From the NCBI RefSeq assembly GCF_947487515.1, contig NZ_CANKWO010000003.1, positions 513,103 through 577,102 of the forward strand: 64,000 bases of DNA, in the 5' to 3' direction. Positions 35,217 through 47,489 of this stretch are shown here, in pieces. Both the position numbers and the translations under genes were made by a program. How positions within the stretch are numbered: the first letter of the stretch is position 1; the number at the start of each line of letters is the position of its first letter. Under the pieces are notes generated by a model that worked only from the letters and a program-made list of their open reading frames with translations, was not told the origin of the DNA and searched no databases. Source of the DNA: an uncultured Litoreibacter sp. (GTDB lineage: Bacteria > Pseudomonadota > Alphaproteobacteria > Rhodobacterales > Rhodobacteraceae).

Positions 35217-35240
35217 TAAAATGAGCAACTATTCATTTTA
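35217..35240. promoter_or_regulatory. 24-bp inverted repeat between TetR and NTF2-like genes
   Basis: The perfect arms TAAAATGA (35217-35224) and TCATTTTA (35233-35240) flank an 8-base spacer, immediately before the GAAGGA ribosome binding site of the next gene. The dimensions fit a TetR operator. A weak hairpin terminator is the alternative. Confidence 0.5.
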
Positions 35241-35254
35241 GAAGGACTAGAACC

Positions 35255-36178
35255 ATGTTTTTGTCGAGACAACTTATCGCGGCTGGTTTGCTTATTGGCT
35301 CTGTGACGCAAGGAATGGCGCAAGTCACGCAGGACGAAATTCGCAACGGGTTTCGTGAACATGCGGTCATGGCGCAGTTTCACCGCTGGTATCAGCTCTA
35401 TGAGCGCCCCGCAGGCGGCATCGACAATGCCTTGGATATTCTGACGTCCGACGTCGTCATCTCTTCTGGTTTGGGGACCGCAAATGGTCATGATGAATAT
35501 GCGTCCCGTGTCGCGCAACTTCCCGACACATGGCGCAACGCGCATTTCCTAAAATCTGCTCAGATCACCCACGGCGACGATGGCGCAATGAACCTCAGTG
35601 CGCAGGTTACCTATCAAAACGAAGGTTTGCTGCCTGATGGTGCGGTGCGCGAGGCAGAGTTAACCTACACCGTCTCACTGGCGCAGGGCGAGGGGTTGCT
35701 GCCGTTGCTCTCCAATGTGAAAATTGAGCAGAACAGCGAATCTCAAGCGGATGTTTTTGAAGATGCCTATGCTGAAAACCGGATGCGCAGCCTTGTGCAT
35801 TATTGGTTGGCATTGATCGAAGATCCGGCCCGCAACGCAGCCCCAGTACAAGAGATTTTGGCGGAGGAGTTTTCGCTGAATTTTTCAAGCGGGGCGATTA
35901 CCGATTTTGCCGGATTTGAAGCTTGGCTCGCTGGACCTGGATCGCAGGTTTCCGCAAGCACGCATATCCTCAGCAACTTTTCTGCGCAGGACTTAGGTGA
36001 CGATCAATATTCCTTGTCAGTTGACTTCGACTGGGCGGGTATTACGCCTGATGGCGTGGAATTGGTCGCAAAGACCCGCCACAACTGGACTGCAACCAAT
36101 GATGTGACCGAACGGTTCGCCCGAATTAAAACAGTTGATGTCGAAGTTCTGGAACCTTTCCGTCCCCGCGAAAATTAA
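35255..36178 (+). CDS. secreted protein with two NTF2/SnoaL-like domains
   Basis: A 307-residue exported protein. The signal peptide is about residues 1-22 (MFLSRQLIAAGLLIGSVTQG, cleaved after MAQ or nearby). The mature part seems to be two SnoaL/NTF2-like cone folds in tandem: one around HRWYQLYERPAGGIDNALDI to ANGHDEYASRVAQL, one around VHYWLALIEDPARNAAPVQE to DFAGFEAWLAGPG. Catalytic residues cannot be assigned. It is probably controlled with, or by, the TetR gene 42 bases upstream. Confidence 0.65.
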   Translation: MFLSRQLIAAGLLIGSVTQGMAQVTQDEIRNGFREHAVMAQFHRWYQLYERPAGGIDNALDILTSDVVISSGLGTANGHDEYASRVAQLPDTWRNAHFLKSAQITHGDDGAMNLSAQVTYQNEGLLPDGAVREAELTYTVSLAQGEGLLPLLSNVKIEQNSESQADVFEDAYAENRMRSLVHYWLALIEDPARNAAPVQEILAEEFSLNFSSGAITDFAGFEAWLAGPGSQVSASTHILSNFSAQDLGDDQYSLSVDFDWAGITPDGVELVAKTRHNWTATNDVTERFARIKTVDVEVLEPFRPREN

Positions 36179-36200
36179 GCGAAAACTATGATTTGATCTT

Positions 36201-36225
36201 CCAGAGCAGCGAAATGTTGCTCTGG
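36201..36225 (+). terminator. possible terminator of NTF2-like gene
   Basis: The 10-bp stem CCAGAGCAGC / GTTGCTCTGG (one G-U pair) has a GAAAT loop and lies 22 bases past the stop codon. No clear U tail follows. Confidence 0.45.
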
Positions 36226-36340
36226 GAGAGGCCACTGGGATTGTGCGCCCTCGGGTTCTTATTCTCGGCCCCAACATGATCGCCTAGAAGTAGAACGCGG
36301 TCTGAACTCCAGACAATTTTCTGTGGTACGTCCATTTCCC

Positions 36341-37168
36341 CTACGCCAGCCCCAAGATGCGGCGCGCTTCGCTTGGTGTCGCAACCGCGCGCTGATTGCG
36401 GGCGCAAATATCTACGACGGTTTTAACCAAGGCTGCGTTGGAAGGGGCGAGGGTCCTCTTATCAAGGCGGATGTTGTCCTCAAGACCTGTGCGGGTGTGA
36501 CCACCTGAGGACACTGACCATTCGTTCAAGATAGCTTGATTTGCACCGATCCCTGCAGCGCACCATGGCGCGTCTTCTCCAAACAACCGTTTGACGGTGC
36601 GAACGTAGAACTCAAAGACGTCGCGGTCCGCTGGCATCGCATTTTTGACACCCATAACAAATTGAACATACGGCCTGTCTTTGATCTGGCCGCGTTTGTA
36701 CATCTCGGCTGCTTGCAGGATATGGGACAGATCGAAGGCCTCGATTTCTGGCTTGATTCCGTAGTTCAACATTTCGCCCGCGAGCCAATCCACCAGATCA
36801 GGCGGGTTCTCATAAACCCGTGTGGGAAAATTGTTGGAGCCGACCGACAATGACGCCATGTCGGGGCGCAAATGCAGCATCCCCCCACGCATCGCCCCTG
36901 CACCAGATCGCCCTCCTGTTGAGAACTGAATAATCATCCCGGGACAGTGTTTCTCCAGCCCAGCCTTGAGCACCGCGAAGGTTTCGGGGTCGCTGGAGGG
37001 GCTTTCATCAGCGTTGCGCACATGGGCGTGAACCATGCTTGCTCCGGCCTCGAAGGCTGCATGAGTGCTTTCGATTTGCTCGCTGACGGTGATCGGGACG
37101 GCGGGATTATCCGCCTTTCGCGCTACGCTGCCCGTGATTGCTACACAAATGATGCAAGGGGGCGTCAT
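36341..37168 (-). CDS. BKACE family beta-keto acid cleavage enzyme
   Basis: A 275-residue zinc-dependent enzyme of the family typified by 3-keto-5-aminohexanoate cleavage enzyme (Kce), which condenses a beta-keto acid with acetyl-CoA. Motifs are IICVAITGSV at strand 1, the metal-binding AGASMVHAHVR, and MIIQFSTGGRSG. The family substrate range is wide (amino-hexanoate, dehydrocarnitine, beta-ketoadipate and others), so the substrate is not assigned. Monocistronic, with neighbours of unrelated type. Confidence 0.88.
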   Translation of the reverse strand: MTPPCIICVAITGSVARKADNPAVPITVSEQIESTHAAFEAGASMVHAHVRNADESPSSDPETFAVLKAGLEKHCPGMIIQFSTGGRSGAGAMRGGMLHLRPDMASLSVGSNNFPTRVYENPPDLVDWLAGEMLNYGIKPEIEAFDLSHILQAAEMYKRGQIKDRPYVQFVMGVKNAMPADRDVFEFYVRTVKRLFGEDAPWCAAGIGANQAILNEWSVSSGGHTRTGLEDNIRLDKRTLAPSNAALVKTVVDICARNQRAVATPSEARRILGLA

Positions 37169-37543
37169 TGGTCTGGGGCCACGGTGAGAACAGGCAAAAC
37201 TTGCCGGTACTTTTGGCCCTTGCTGATCTTGCCAAAGTTAGCTGGGGTAAGGCGATATGCACTCAAATGTCCGTATCCCTTCATCAAAGGTTTGAAATGC
37301 AAGCGGGTGGGGCCGCAAGCCAAAGATCTAAGGAGCCAAAATTTTACTCCACCCCACGATACTGGCCCCATCTTCGCCGCAACTCACTTCGTCTCGCAAG
37401 TAAAACTTGGCAAAGAGCCGCAGGGGGGAGGCAACCATTGTCCTGCAGCAGAGCGATGCGAAAACAGCTCTGTTGAGAAAGTTGATTGAGGGCGATGTCG
37501 ACTTGAAAGGCATTATCTGTTGATAATTCGGCATAAGTAATTG
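37169..37543. other. 375-base intergenic region
   Basis: This stretch holds no supported gene. It should contain the BKACE promoter and, at the right end, an AT-rich promoter-like stretch leading into the palindrome at 37544. ORFs in it show no family resemblance. Confidence 0.5.
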
Positions 37544-37557
37544 CCGGTTATAACCGG
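37544..37557. promoter_or_regulatory. perfect 14-bp palindrome at the GNAT gene
   Basis: CCGGTTATAACCGG is a perfect palindrome. Its last base is the G of the upstream-most possible GTG start of the GNAT gene, so it looks like an operator placed over the promoter or the leader. Confidence 0.5.
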
Positions 37558-37580
37558 TGCATTTTTCGACTGGACCCCCA

Positions 37581-38060
37581 TTGAAACACGAGATCAAATT
37601 TACCCGTCTGACCCAAATTGATCCGGCCGAGATTTTGTCTCATATGTCGGACCCTCGTGTCGCAGAACATATGCCTTTGTTGACTTTCGACTGGGACGCC
37701 GACGCTGTGGCTAAGTTTGTGGAGACCAAAGAGCAGCACTGGAGGCGCGACGGGCTTGGCCATTGGGCCATATTGGTAAACGGGATATACGTCGGCTGGG
37801 GCGGGTTCCAAAAAGAGGGGGGCGATTGGGATTATGGATTGGTTCTCAGGCCAGACTCATTTGGGCATGGGATACGAATTACCAAGCAGGCGATAGAATT
37901 TGCCTGTGCAGACGAACGCCTCCCATATGTAACGTTTCTTTTGCCGCCCTCGCGCCAAAATCTGGGGGCACTCAAGCGATTTGGGGCGAATTTTGTCGGA
38001 GAAATCGATTATGACGGGGCAAAGTTTCTCAAGTTCATGCTGAAAACGGATGGGTCGTAA
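37581..38060 (+). CDS. GNAT family N-acetyltransferase
   Basis: A protein of about 159 residues of the RimJ/RimL-like GNAT type. A beta strand IKFTRLTQIDPAEILSHMSD is followed by WAILVNGIYVGWGGFQKEG, then the acetyl-CoA-binding region LRPDSFGHGIRITKQAIEFA (the usual Q/RxxGxG/A loop is degenerate). Substrate unknown. Start is uncertain: GTG 37557, TTG 37581 and ATG 37644 are possible. I prefer 37581 because 37557 overlaps a palindrome and 37644 removes the first strand. Confidence 0.7.
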   Translation: MKHEIKFTRLTQIDPAEILSHMSDPRVAEHMPLLTFDWDADAVAKFVETKEQHWRRDGLGHWAILVNGIYVGWGGFQKEGGDWDYGLVLRPDSFGHGIRITKQAIEFACADERLPYVTFLLPPSRQNLGALKRFGANFVGEIDYDGAKFLKFMLKTDGS

Positions 38061-38129
38061 GGCGTGTGCTATTGCCTGCCCAACGCCCCGTCACTGTTAT
38101 GCGGCGGTCCGAATCCACGGGCGCAGGCT

Positions 38130-39818
38130 TCAGGTCTCGACTGCCCATGACGTTGGCATAACCGGTGTCAGGCTCAGCAATGATTTCGTGTATGCAGCTT
38201 GCGGTGCCGTATAGACCGAATGCGTTTCTCCCACTTCTTCAATCTTGCCATTCCGAAGGACGGCCGTGTCATCAGCCATTTGGCGCACAACGGCGAGATT
38301 GTGACTGATGAACAGGATTGTTAGGCCAAATTTGTTTTGCAGATCTTTCAGAAGGTTCAAAATTTCCGCCTGAATGGACACATCCAACGCGGAAGTCGGC
38401 TCATCACAAATCAAAAATCTCGGGCGGGCCAATAGAGCGCGAGCGACAGCAATGCGCTGGCGCTGGCCACCGGAAAACTGATGTGGGTACTTGGTAATCG
38501 CGTCCGGTTGCATTCCCACTAATGACAGCATCGAGGCCGCTAGTTTTTCCCGCTCGTCCGCGTCTTTTACAAAGCCGTAAAACCATAAGGGTTCCGCCAA
38601 GATATCCCCGATCCGGTGGCGGGAATTCAAGCTGGAATACGGGTCTTGGAATACCATTTGAACAAGCTGGCGCGACGGGTGAAGGCGACTGCGGGACTTG
38701 CCAAAGGGCAAGGCAGTGTCGCCCAACATCATTGTACCGCTTGACGGTGTCACAAGTCCGGTGATCGCCTTGGCCAATGTGGATTTTCCCGATCCGCTTT
38801 CTCCAACCAGCCCCATGATTGATCCAGGTTTGATATCCAGCGTGACATCATCCAGTGCCACATAGGGCGCAGGTTTGCGAAACAACGATGTGCGCGGCCC
38901 TGAAAACTGCACCGACAGATTGCGCAACGACAGCCCTGTGGGCGCTTGCTGTTGCCCTTCAAGAAGCCAGTTTTCTGCGAGCTCCCCGAGGCTGGAAGAC
39001 GCATCATTAGCCTCCGGAACACGAAAGCGTTCCAATTTGCGGTCCAGCGGCGGAACTGCGTCCATTAGGGCCTGTGTATAAGGGTGTTCGGGCGCGCCCA
39101 ATACTTGCGCCGTGTCGCCTGTTTCCATAACGCGCCCTTTGCGCATTACCGTGACACGGTCAGCCACTTGCGCAATCACGCCGATGTCATGCGTGATCAA
39201 CATGAACGAAATCTGGCGCTCTTTTGCGAGCCGTTGGATCAAGCTTAGAACCTGCGATTGAACGGCCACATCAAGGGCTGTCGTTGGCTCATCCGCAATG
39301 ATCAATTCTGGGTCGGTGCTGATGGCCAACGCAATGACAACCCGCTGACGCATGCCACCGGAAAACTGATGCGGGTAGGCCTTGATCCGTGTCGCGGCGT
39401 CTTTGATCCCGATTTCCTCAAGCAGATCGACCGCGCGTTGTCGGGCCGCGGCTTCTGTGACGTCAGAATGCGCCTGAATGGTTTCGATCAGTTGGTCCTC
39501 GATGGTCATCAACGGGTTCAGGCTGGTTTGCGGGTCTTGGAAAATCATTGAGATACGATCGCCGCGCACCTTATGGGCCTGCTCTGGCGTCAAGGTGCGC
39601 AAATCCGTCTCCCCCAACCTCAAGGAGCCCTTTGCGACATAGCCCGGAGACTGCAGCAGGCCGATTACAGCCGCCCCGACGGTCGATTTTCCAGCACCGC
39701 TTTCCCCGACCAACCCATGAATTTCACCGGGTTTGATTTCCATGTCCACGTCCTCGATGGCGGTGAAGTCGCCAAACCGAGAGGGAAATTTTACTGCAAG
39801 ATCCTTGATCGTCAGCAT
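38130..39818 (-). CDS. peptide-type ABC transporter, fused double ATPase
   Basis: A 562-residue protein with two complete ATPase domains, equivalent to DppD fused to DppF. Domain 1 has Walker A GESGAGKST, signature FSGGMRQR and Walker B LIIADEPTTALD. Domain 2 has GESGSGKST, FSGGQRQR and FLICDEPTSALD. Each is followed by the oligopeptide/dipeptide C-terminal extension. It energises uptake of peptides or other family 5 ligands such as opines and glutathione. Its start directly abuts the DppC-like stop. Confidence 0.95.
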   Translation of the reverse strand: MLTIKDLAVKFPSRFGDFTAIEDVDMEIKPGEIHGLVGESGAGKSTVGAAVIGLLQSPGYVAKGSLRLGETDLRTLTPEQAHKVRGDRISMIFQDPQTSLNPLMTIEDQLIETIQAHSDVTEAAARQRAVDLLEEIGIKDAATRIKAYPHQFSGGMRQRVVIALAISTDPELIIADEPTTALDVAVQSQVLSLIQRLAKERQISFMLITHDIGVIAQVADRVTVMRKGRVMETGDTAQVLGAPEHPYTQALMDAVPPLDRKLERFRVPEANDASSSLGELAENWLLEGQQQAPTGLSLRNLSVQFSGPRTSLFRKPAPYVALDDVTLDIKPGSIMGLVGESGSGKSTLAKAITGLVTPSSGTMMLGDTALPFGKSRSRLHPSRQLVQMVFQDPYSSLNSRHRIGDILAEPLWFYGFVKDADEREKLAASMLSLVGMQPDAITKYPHQFSGGQRQRIAVARALLARPRFLICDEPTSALDVSIQAEILNLLKDLQNKFGLTILFISHNLAVVRQMADDTAVLRNGKIEEVGETHSVYTAPQAAYTKSLLSLTPVMPTSWAVET

Positions 39819-40724
39819 CTAGCGTAACCTCGGGTTGAATATGTCTCGCAGAAAGTCCCCAAGGATGTTGATCGACACCACCAGCGCGACGAGAAACAGC
39901 GTCGGTATCCACAAAATCCACCATTCACCGGACAGCAGAAACTGCATGCCAATGCGGATAAGCGTGCCAAGGCTGGGGCTGTCGGCGGGCAGGCCGATGC
40001 CAAGGAATGACAATGTTGCTTCGAGCAAAATGGCCGATGCAAGATCCACCGTCAGGATCACCAAAAGCGGCCCAAGTATGTTGGGGAGTATATGTACGAA
40101 CATCACGCGTGTCGGGCGTTGGCCCATCATGATCGCGGCCTGTACGTATTCCTTGTTCATCTGCACAAAGGTTGACGCGCGGGCCGTGCGGGCAAAATTC
40201 ACCCAAAGCGACAGCGCAATCGCCAAGGTCAGCACAGCAACCCGCAGGTCTTGCTGGATGGCTGCGGGCAAAATCCCGCGTGCAATTCCATCAATAAGCA
40301 AGGCCGTCAGGATCGCGGGCAGCGCAAGCTGCACATCCGCGATACGCATCACCACCGCATCAAAGCGACCACCATAATACCCCGCGGCAAGGCCAAGCCC
40401 CACACCAAGGATCGCGGCAATCGTCAGGGCCGACAAACCAATAACCAGCGATAGCCGCGCACCATAAAGAATAGACGAAATCATATCGCGACCCTGATCG
40501 TCCGTCCCCAGCAGGTATTTTGGGTTCGAGCCGTCCTGCCATGCGGGGGGAAGAAGCCCGTCAAACAAGCTAAAAGAGGACAAGTCATAAGGGTTCACCA
40601 ACGCGACCCATGGAGCGAAAACCGCACCCAAAAAGATCAGCACCGCTACCATTGCCGCGACAATGGCTGCAGGGGAATGAACGAACAGCCAAAGCCCTTC
40701 ATATTTTTTCAACAGGGCGATCAT
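39819..40724 (-). CDS. peptide-type ABC permease, DppC family
   Basis: A 301-residue inner-membrane permease. After a first helix (AAIVAAMVAVLIFLGAVFAP) come the segment LLGTDDQGRDMISSILYGAR, typical of DppC, and the BPD_transp_1 helices. The ATPase-docking region is YVQAAIMMGQRPTRVMFVHI. The ATG overlaps the upstream DppB stop (ATGA, 40721-40724). Confidence 0.94.
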   Translation of the reverse strand: MIALLKKYEGLWLFVHSPAAIVAAMVAVLIFLGAVFAPWVALVNPYDLSSFSLFDGLLPPAWQDGSNPKYLLGTDDQGRDMISSILYGARLSLVIGLSALTIAAILGVGLGLAAGYYGGRFDAVVMRIADVQLALPAILTALLIDGIARGILPAAIQQDLRVAVLTLAIALSLWVNFARTARASTFVQMNKEYVQAAIMMGQRPTRVMFVHILPNILGPLLVILTVDLASAILLEATLSFLGIGLPADSPSLGTLIRIGMQFLLSGEWWILWIPTLFLVALVVSINILGDFLRDIFNPRLR

Positions 40725-41695
40725 GACACGTCACTGATCCGCAAACGAGGATCGATAGCCACGTAAAGCAGGTCCACAACAAGGTTCACCAGCACAAAGA
40801 AGAACGCGATTACAACAAGGTAGACCCCCATCACCGGAATATCGACAAAGCGTATGGATTCAAGGAACAACAACCCCATGCCCGGCCATTGGAAGACGCT
40901 CTCGGTGACAATCGAAAAGGCGATCACACCGCCAAACTGCAGCCCGATTATCGTGATCACGGGCACCATGGTATTGGCTAACGCATGCTTGTAGTGCAAC
41001 CGCCCCATGGGCACGCCGCGCGCCATGGCAAACCGGATGTAGTCGGACCGCATTACCTCCATCATTTCGGCGCGGACAAGCCGCATGGTCAAAGTGAGCT
41101 GATAAACACCAAGGGTAATCGCCGGCAGCAACAATGCCCGCCACCCGTCAATAGTGAACAAGGAACTTTCCCAGCTGCCAATCTGAACTGTGCCCCCTCG
41201 TCCAAAGGTGGGCAACCAGCCCAACTGCACCCCGAATATGAAGATCAACATTATCCCAATCACAAATGTGGGGATCGACACCCCCACAAGGGTGGTCATC
41301 AATATCGTCTGGGTCAGCACGCCCCGAGGTTTTAGCGCAGTATAAACACCGGCAGGCACCCCCACGACAAGAGAGATGATCAACGCCACCACACCCAATT
41401 CCAAGGTTGCCGGAATCCGGTCGGCAATCATATCCGCCACTGGTTGGCGGGTGCGGTAGGAGAACCCGAAATCACCTTTCAGCATATCCCCCGTGAAACG
41501 CATAAACTGCGAAACAAAGGGGTCGTTCAATCCCAGTTCTTCCCTTAGCCGTTCCTGATCCGCGACAGAGGTTTCGACCCCCGTCATCTGGGTGATTGGA
41601 TCGCCAACGAACCGGAATAGTGAAAAGGCCAAAAAGGCGACGGCCAGCATCACAAAGACGGATTGAACCATCCGCTTGAGAATGAAATAGACCAT
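40721..41695 (-). CDS. peptide-type ABC permease, DppB family
   Basis: A 324-residue permease with six helices. MVYFILKRMVQSVFVMLAVA at the N-terminus, the conserved LRLGLNDPF-like segment (REELGLNDPFVSQFMRF), and YIRFAMARGVPMGRLHYKHA (docking loop) are typical of DppB. It forms the channel with the DppC-like subunit. Confidence 0.94.
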   Translation of the reverse strand: MVYFILKRMVQSVFVMLAVAFLAFSLFRFVGDPITQMTGVETSVADQERLREELGLNDPFVSQFMRFTGDMLKGDFGFSYRTRQPVADMIADRIPATLELGVVALIISLVVGVPAGVYTALKPRGVLTQTILMTTLVGVSIPTFVIGIMLIFIFGVQLGWLPTFGRGGTVQIGSWESSLFTIDGWRALLLPAITLGVYQLTLTMRLVRAEMMEVMRSDYIRFAMARGVPMGRLHYKHALANTMVPVITIIGLQFGGVIAFSIVTESVFQWPGMGLLFLESIRFVDIPVMGVYLVVIAFFFVLVNLVVDLLYVAIDPRLRISDVS

Positions 41696-41717
41696 CGCCC
41701 TTTGCCCTAACTCCGGA

Positions 41718-43289
41718 TCAGTTCACCGTCACCCAACGCAACATGAAGAAATTATCCGCACGTTGTGTCAATTCGACGTTGTCCTTTGCGGCCCAGATCA
41801 GGGGCTGAGTATACAGCGGGATATAGGCAACTTCGTCTTGCGTGATTGCGATGATTTCGTCGATCATCGACTGGCGCGCGGCCGGATCGATTTCTTGCTG
41901 AACCATCGGCAGCAACTCATCCACTCGCGCGTTGGAGTAGTTGCCAAAGTTCCAAGACCCCAGTTTGCGGGAGTCGTCTTGGCTGTGCATCAAGAACCGG
42001 ATCGGGTGCTCCATGTCGAATGTGCCCGGGGACCAGCCCAAAAGGTACATATCGAAGTCATCCTCGCGCAGTTGCGGCCAGTAATCGCGGACTGGGCCGG
42101 TGCTTAGCTCTGCATTTAGGCCGACGGCTGCAAACATCGAGGCCGCTGCACGACATAAGGCTTCGTCGTTGATGTAGCGGTCGTTGGTGCATTTCAACCC
42201 GAAAGAGAACCCGTCAGGATACCCCGCTTCTGCGAGCAGTTCTTTGGCCCGATCTGGGTTGTAGTCGGGGCGGTTTTGGTTGGCTTCCGAAAAGCCCGAA
42301 ATGCCCGCAGGTACCAATTGGCTTGCCGGCTCGATTTTGCCTCGGAACAGCACGCGGTCAATTGACGCTATGTCCAAGGCATGGGCAGCGGCCAGTCGCA
42401 CGCGAGGGTCGGTGAAGGGGTTGGCATCTGTCACGTCAGACGAGTACAGCAATGTATCATGTTCATGGCCAAAGCCGAACATGATGACGCGGGTCTCTTC
42501 GCCCTCCAGCACTTTGAAGCCGTCTCGGCTTTCAACCTGAGCGACGTCTTGCAAAGGGATCGGTTGGATGAAGTCGATCTCGCCGGATAGAAGTGCTGCG
42601 AGGCCGGTGGCGGAGTTTCCGATTGGGGTGAAAACCGCCTCGGTGATGTTATGGCTGGCGTCGTCCCACCAAGCTCCATTTGGCGCCAGTGTTGTGCGCA
42701 CTCCGGGGTCGCGATCAGCTAGGGTGAAGGGGCCGGTGCCGTTCACATTCATGGTTGCGAAATTCTCGGCGTCGCGCGCAGGGAGGGCGGCGTCATTGGC
42801 CTCGGCCCAATCTTTATCGAGGATCATGAAGTTCGCGATTGAATCGGGGAACAGCGGGTTGGGTGCCGAGGTGACAAAATCGACAGTGAATTCGTCGACG
42901 ACACGCATGTCTGTCACAGGCGCAAACCACGAGCGCACATCGGCCGCTTCATCAGAGGCCCGCTGATAGGAAAACAACACATCTTCGGAGGTGAAGGCGG
43001 CCCCGTTTTGGAAGGTCACCCCTTCGCGCAACTTGAATCGCCATCCGTTTTCACCTTCAAGCGGCTCCCAAGAGGTTGCCAAGGACGGTTCGATCGACAT
43101 GTCTTGCCCGCGACGAACAAGTCCCTCGTAGATGTTGTTCAGGAATGACAGTACCGGCGCGGAATTTACCGCATGCGGGTCCATGGTTTGTGGATCGGTC
43201 GTGGAGGCCCAGCGAAATGTTTCGGCGGAGGCTGCCAAAGCTGACATGCTCAGCGCGCCTCCAAGTACGGCTAGTTTCAAAGGTAACAT
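41718..43289 (-). CDS. peptide-type ABC substrate-binding protein
   Basis: A periplasmic binding protein of family 5, 523 residues. The signal peptide is MLPLKLAVLGGALSMSALAA, cleaved near ASA-ET. Motifs are RWASTTDPQTMDPHAVNSAP, the family-5 segment GLVRRGQDMSIEPSLATSWE and YNPDRAKELLAEAGYPDGFS. Ligand is not predictable. Start 43289 has GGAGAG upstream. First gene of the four-gene operon; its 5' region is shared with the thiC riboswitch leader. Confidence 0.93.
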   Translation of the reverse strand: MLPLKLAVLGGALSMSALAASAETFRWASTTDPQTMDPHAVNSAPVLSFLNNIYEGLVRRGQDMSIEPSLATSWEPLEGENGWRFKLREGVTFQNGAAFTSEDVLFSYQRASDEAADVRSWFAPVTDMRVVDEFTVDFVTSAPNPLFPDSIANFMILDKDWAEANDAALPARDAENFATMNVNGTGPFTLADRDPGVRTTLAPNGAWWDDASHNITEAVFTPIGNSATGLAALLSGEIDFIQPIPLQDVAQVESRDGFKVLEGEETRVIMFGFGHEHDTLLYSSDVTDANPFTDPRVRLAAAHALDIASIDRVLFRGKIEPASQLVPAGISGFSEANQNRPDYNPDRAKELLAEAGYPDGFSFGLKCTNDRYINDEALCRAAASMFAAVGLNAELSTGPVRDYWPQLREDDFDMYLLGWSPGTFDMEHPIRFLMHSQDDSRKLGSWNFGNYSNARVDELLPMVQQEIDPAARQSMIDEIIAITQDEVAYIPLYTQPLIWAAKDNVELTQRADNFFMLRWVTVN

Positions 43290-43570
43290 TGTTCTCTCCG
43301 TTGATATCGGGGCAGCCCCGTTTGTAAGTGTAGTCAAGCACGCCGATCAGAGACGAGCAATAGCGGATGGATGCAAAGGCCGCGTGGCTTGGCGTCAAGA
43401 AAACGGAGGATATCTTGCCTTGGCTGGTCTTGCCCCTTCGCGGTCACCGGATAAGCCGCAGTACAGGTTTCATGTGATTTCAAAGCGCGCCTGACGACAA
43501 AGCCGAGGGCAAAATTTTACGTCACAAGACGGCTTGTCAGGCCCAAATTCGCATCCTATAGGGGAACTAC

Positions 43571-43668
43571 GCAGGGGAGTCCCGCCAATGGGACTGAGAG
43601 GCTGACAGGGTGAAAACCCGGTGACGCGACCCTTTGAACCTGACCCAGTTGACACTGGCGTAGGAAGC
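43571..43668 (+). promoter_or_regulatory. TPP riboswitch (THI element) of thiC
   Basis: Conserved blocks are GGGGAGTCCC, GACTGAGAGG and ACCCTTTGAACCTGACC, followed by the P4/P5 arm CAGTTGACACTGGCGTAGGAA. This is the standard thiamin-diphosphate aptamer. A possible downstream terminator pairs GGCACCA (43716-43722) with TGGTGTC (43752-43758), followed by TTTTT, which may be the expression platform. 43290-43570 shows no gene and should hold the divergent promoters. Confidence 0.93.
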
Positions 43669-43765
43669 AAAAGGTTGCACTGTCGGGTGATCCGTCTTGC
43701 GCAACTGGACAAGCAGGCACCACGCGCCTGCGCATCCTCCCCAAACTCAATTGGTGTCTTTTTAG

Positions 43766-46560
<2,795 letters not shown>

Positions 46561-46721
46561 TGCCAGCTCACTTGCCGACACTTTGATCGAGCTTGGGTTC
46601 ACAGGGCCGGCCATCGCCACCGCGATCAACGGTCAGTTTGTTCCGCGAGACGCACGCGCCGATGTGACTTTGGCACATGGGGACCGGCTGGAAGTTCTGG
46701 CCCCAATGCAAGGAGGATAGA

Positions 46722-47489
46722 ATGCAATTTTATGGGGTGGACGTATCGTCACGTCTCTTGCTTGGTACGGCACAATATCCTTCGCCTGCGGTACTGTCAG
46801 AGGCGATCGTTGAAAGCCGTTGCGACGTTGTAACCGTAAGCCTTCGCCGTGAAACCTCTGACGGGACAGGGGCGGGGTTTTGGGACCTGCTGCGCGAAGC
46901 GGGCAAGCGCATTTTGCCGAACACGGCCGGATGCCATTCGGTGGCAGAGGCGGTGACGACTGCTCAGATGGCCCGAGAGATTTTCGAAACGAACTGGATC
47001 AAACTGGAGGTCATAGGCCACGCAGATACGCTGGCCCCTGATGTCTTCGCGTTGGTTGAAGCGGCACGGGTTTTGTCGGCGGAGGGATTTCAAGTGTTTC
47101 CCTACACGACGGATGATCTGATCGTCGGGGAAAAGCTGCTGGATGCGGGCTGTGAAGTCTTGATGCCTTGGGGCGCCCCCATCGGGTCCGGTCAAGGTTT
47201 GCGCAATCCGGATGCGCTTCGCGCCATGCGCGCCCATTTCCCCAATGTGCCTTTGATCGTGGATGCGGGGATTGGTCGGCCGTCGGATGCGGTGCAGGCG
47301 ATGGAATTGGGAATGGACGCGGTTTTGCTGAACACAGCTGTGGCCAAATCAGGTGACCCTGTTTTGATGGCTCGTGCGATGGCTTTGGCCTTGGACGCAG
47401 GGCGCGCTGGGCTGGTGGCAGACCCGATGGACCGCCGCGATATGGCGGTGCCGTCGACGCCGACACTTGGTATGGCGGAGCTGGGATGA
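46722..47489 (+). CDS. thiG: thiazole synthase ThiG
   Basis: A TIM-barrel enzyme of 255 residues that joins DXP, iminoglycine and ThiS-thiocarboxylate into the thiazole. The Schiff-base lysine lies in NWIKLEVIG. Other motifs are [37 protein letters not shown] and [27 protein letters not shown] precedes the ATG. Its stop overlaps thiE (ATGA). Confidence 0.97.
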   Translation: MQFYGVDVSSRLLLGTAQYPSPAVLSEAIVESRCDVVTVSLRRETSDGTGAGFWDLLREAGKRILPNTAGCHSVAEAVTTAQMAREIFETNWIKLEVIGHADTLAPDVFALVEAARVLSAEGFQVFPYTTDDLIVGEKLLDAGCEVLMPWGAPIGSGQGLRNPDALRAMRAHFPNVPLIVDAGIGRPSDAVQAMELGMDAVLLNTAVAKSGDPVLMARAMALALDAGRAGLVADPMDRRDMAVPSTPTLGMAELG

